A DNA stretch of 6,591 bases from Natronohydrobacter sp. (lineage in GTDB: Bacteria; Pseudomonadota; Alphaproteobacteria; Rhodobacterales; Rhodobacteraceae): the NCBI GenBank assembly GCA_007117255.1, contig SKGU01000290.1:1-6591 (forward strand), written 5' to 3'. Of the stretch, positions 6,326-6,591 are shown piece after piece (the stretch's first letter is position 1; each line of letters begins with the position of its first letter). Position numbers and translations under genes: made by a program. Under the pieces are notes generated by a model. That model had not been told where the DNA came from. It made no database searches and was given only the letters and a program-made list of their open reading frames with translations.

Positions 6326-6361
6326 GGTATTGAAGCTGCTTTCATATATTTCTGGGATCGC
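6268..6361. repeat. 10-bp perfect inverted repeat around the IS remnant junction
   Basis: GCGATCCCAG (6268-6277) and CTGGGATCGC (6352-6361) are exact reverse complements separated by 74 bases. The left arm lies inside the transposase remnant and the right arm beyond its stop. It could be a rearrangement trace or chance, and the loop is too long for a terminator. Confidence 0.35.
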
Positions 6362-6438
6362 CACAATATCAGGCGGTTCACGCAGGTTTTGAGACGTCGA
6401 GGGCTTCGAAGGCGGGTGTTGCTCTGGCTTGGTTCTAG
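6326..6438. other. Unassigned stretch between the two transposase remnants
   Basis: I see no supported gene here. Two overlapping minus-strand frames (6260-6472 and 6322-6567) are open, but they lack a convincing ribosome site, have mixed composition and resemble nothing I know. The stretch is AT-richer than the operons and reads as eroded mobile-element or intergenic DNA. Confidence 0.3.
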
Positions 6439-6591
6439 TGCTTGCTGGTTGACAATGGCATAACGTGTCCAAAGAAACGGGCTCGCAATGTGCGGGATCA
6501 TGCGGCCATTGAGATCGTCTTCTCGTTGCTTAAGATCGCATTCGAAACTGGACTGCATCAGCCCCATGGAGTTCGTGACCCGCGATATGCC
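6439..6591 (+). pseudogene. Possible decayed IS5-type transposase fragment (runs off window)
   Basis: One plus-strand frame is open from just after a TAG at 6436-6438 to the window end, with no clear start codon or ribosome site. Residues coded at about 6502-6570 (AAIEIVFSLL, then KIAFETGLHQPHG) match the spacing of the N-terminal region of IS5-family transposases, which I recall as SDAAIQTCLTMKVLFGMALRQTTG. Shared positions are AI(E/Q), the K-x-x-F step, and L-x-Q-x-x-G. The following residues do not continue the family pattern, and the upstream W-F-D segment appears out of frame, so any relationship is to an eroded copy. This is a by-eye alignment with few identities. The opposite strand also has open frames here that I do not recognise. 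Confidence 0.3.

Noticed and set aside
6260..6567. Two overlapping minus-strand frames (70 and 81 codons) near the right edge
   Set aside because: Neither has a clear ribosome site or recognisable family, and they cross the region where plus-strand transposase remnants are seen.

Overview
The window looks like chromosomal DNA of an alphaproteobacterium, most likely of the Rhodobacterales (Roseobacter-like). This is an inference from the GC-rich coding DNA with GC-biased third positions, the gene content, and transposase debris of types common in that group. No rRNA, tRNA or CRISPR is visible.

Layout. (1) Positions 1-2009, plus strand: the last 33 codons of an unidentified protein, then a class II aldolase/adducin-family protein, then an Fe(II)/2-oxoglutarate dioxygenase of the gamma-butyrobetaine/trimethyllysine hydroxylase type. 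Gaps are only 5 and 12 bases, so this is probably the end of an operon that enters from the left. (2) Positions 2016-2037: a perfect GC-rich hairpin with a GCAA loop separates the convergent gene pairs. (3) Positions 2045-5055, minus strand: a GMC-family FAD alcohol dehydrogenase (choline-dehydrogenase-like) overlapping by an ATGA junction with an NAD(P)-dependent aldehyde dehydrogenase. (4) Positions 5056-5225: a divergent AT-rich control region with a TTGCA-N11-TGCAA dyad. (5) Positions 5226-6119, plus strand: a GcvA-like LysR regulator. (6) Positions 6120-6591: no intact gene. It holds a broken IS481-type transposase start and, less certainly, a decayed IS5-type transposase fragment.

How the genes may work together. 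The dehydrogenase pair can turn a primary alcohol into an aldehyde and then a carboxylate, as in choline-to-betaine oxidation. The dioxygenase family hydroxylates carboxylates that carry a quaternary amine, and the aldolase-fold protein could act on a hydroxylated product. The set resembles the chemistry of carnitine synthesis, but the substrate cannot be read from the sequence. Three details argue against simply naming these enzymes after known relatives: the aldolase lacks the usual catalytic Glu, the dioxygenase lacks two of the four zinc ligands of its N-terminal domain, and one aromatic-cage position of the dioxygenase is Glu. The LysR protein is the obvious candidate regulator. The cluster is best described as an uncharacterised catabolic or osmolyte-modifying pathway rather than a defence or mobile system.
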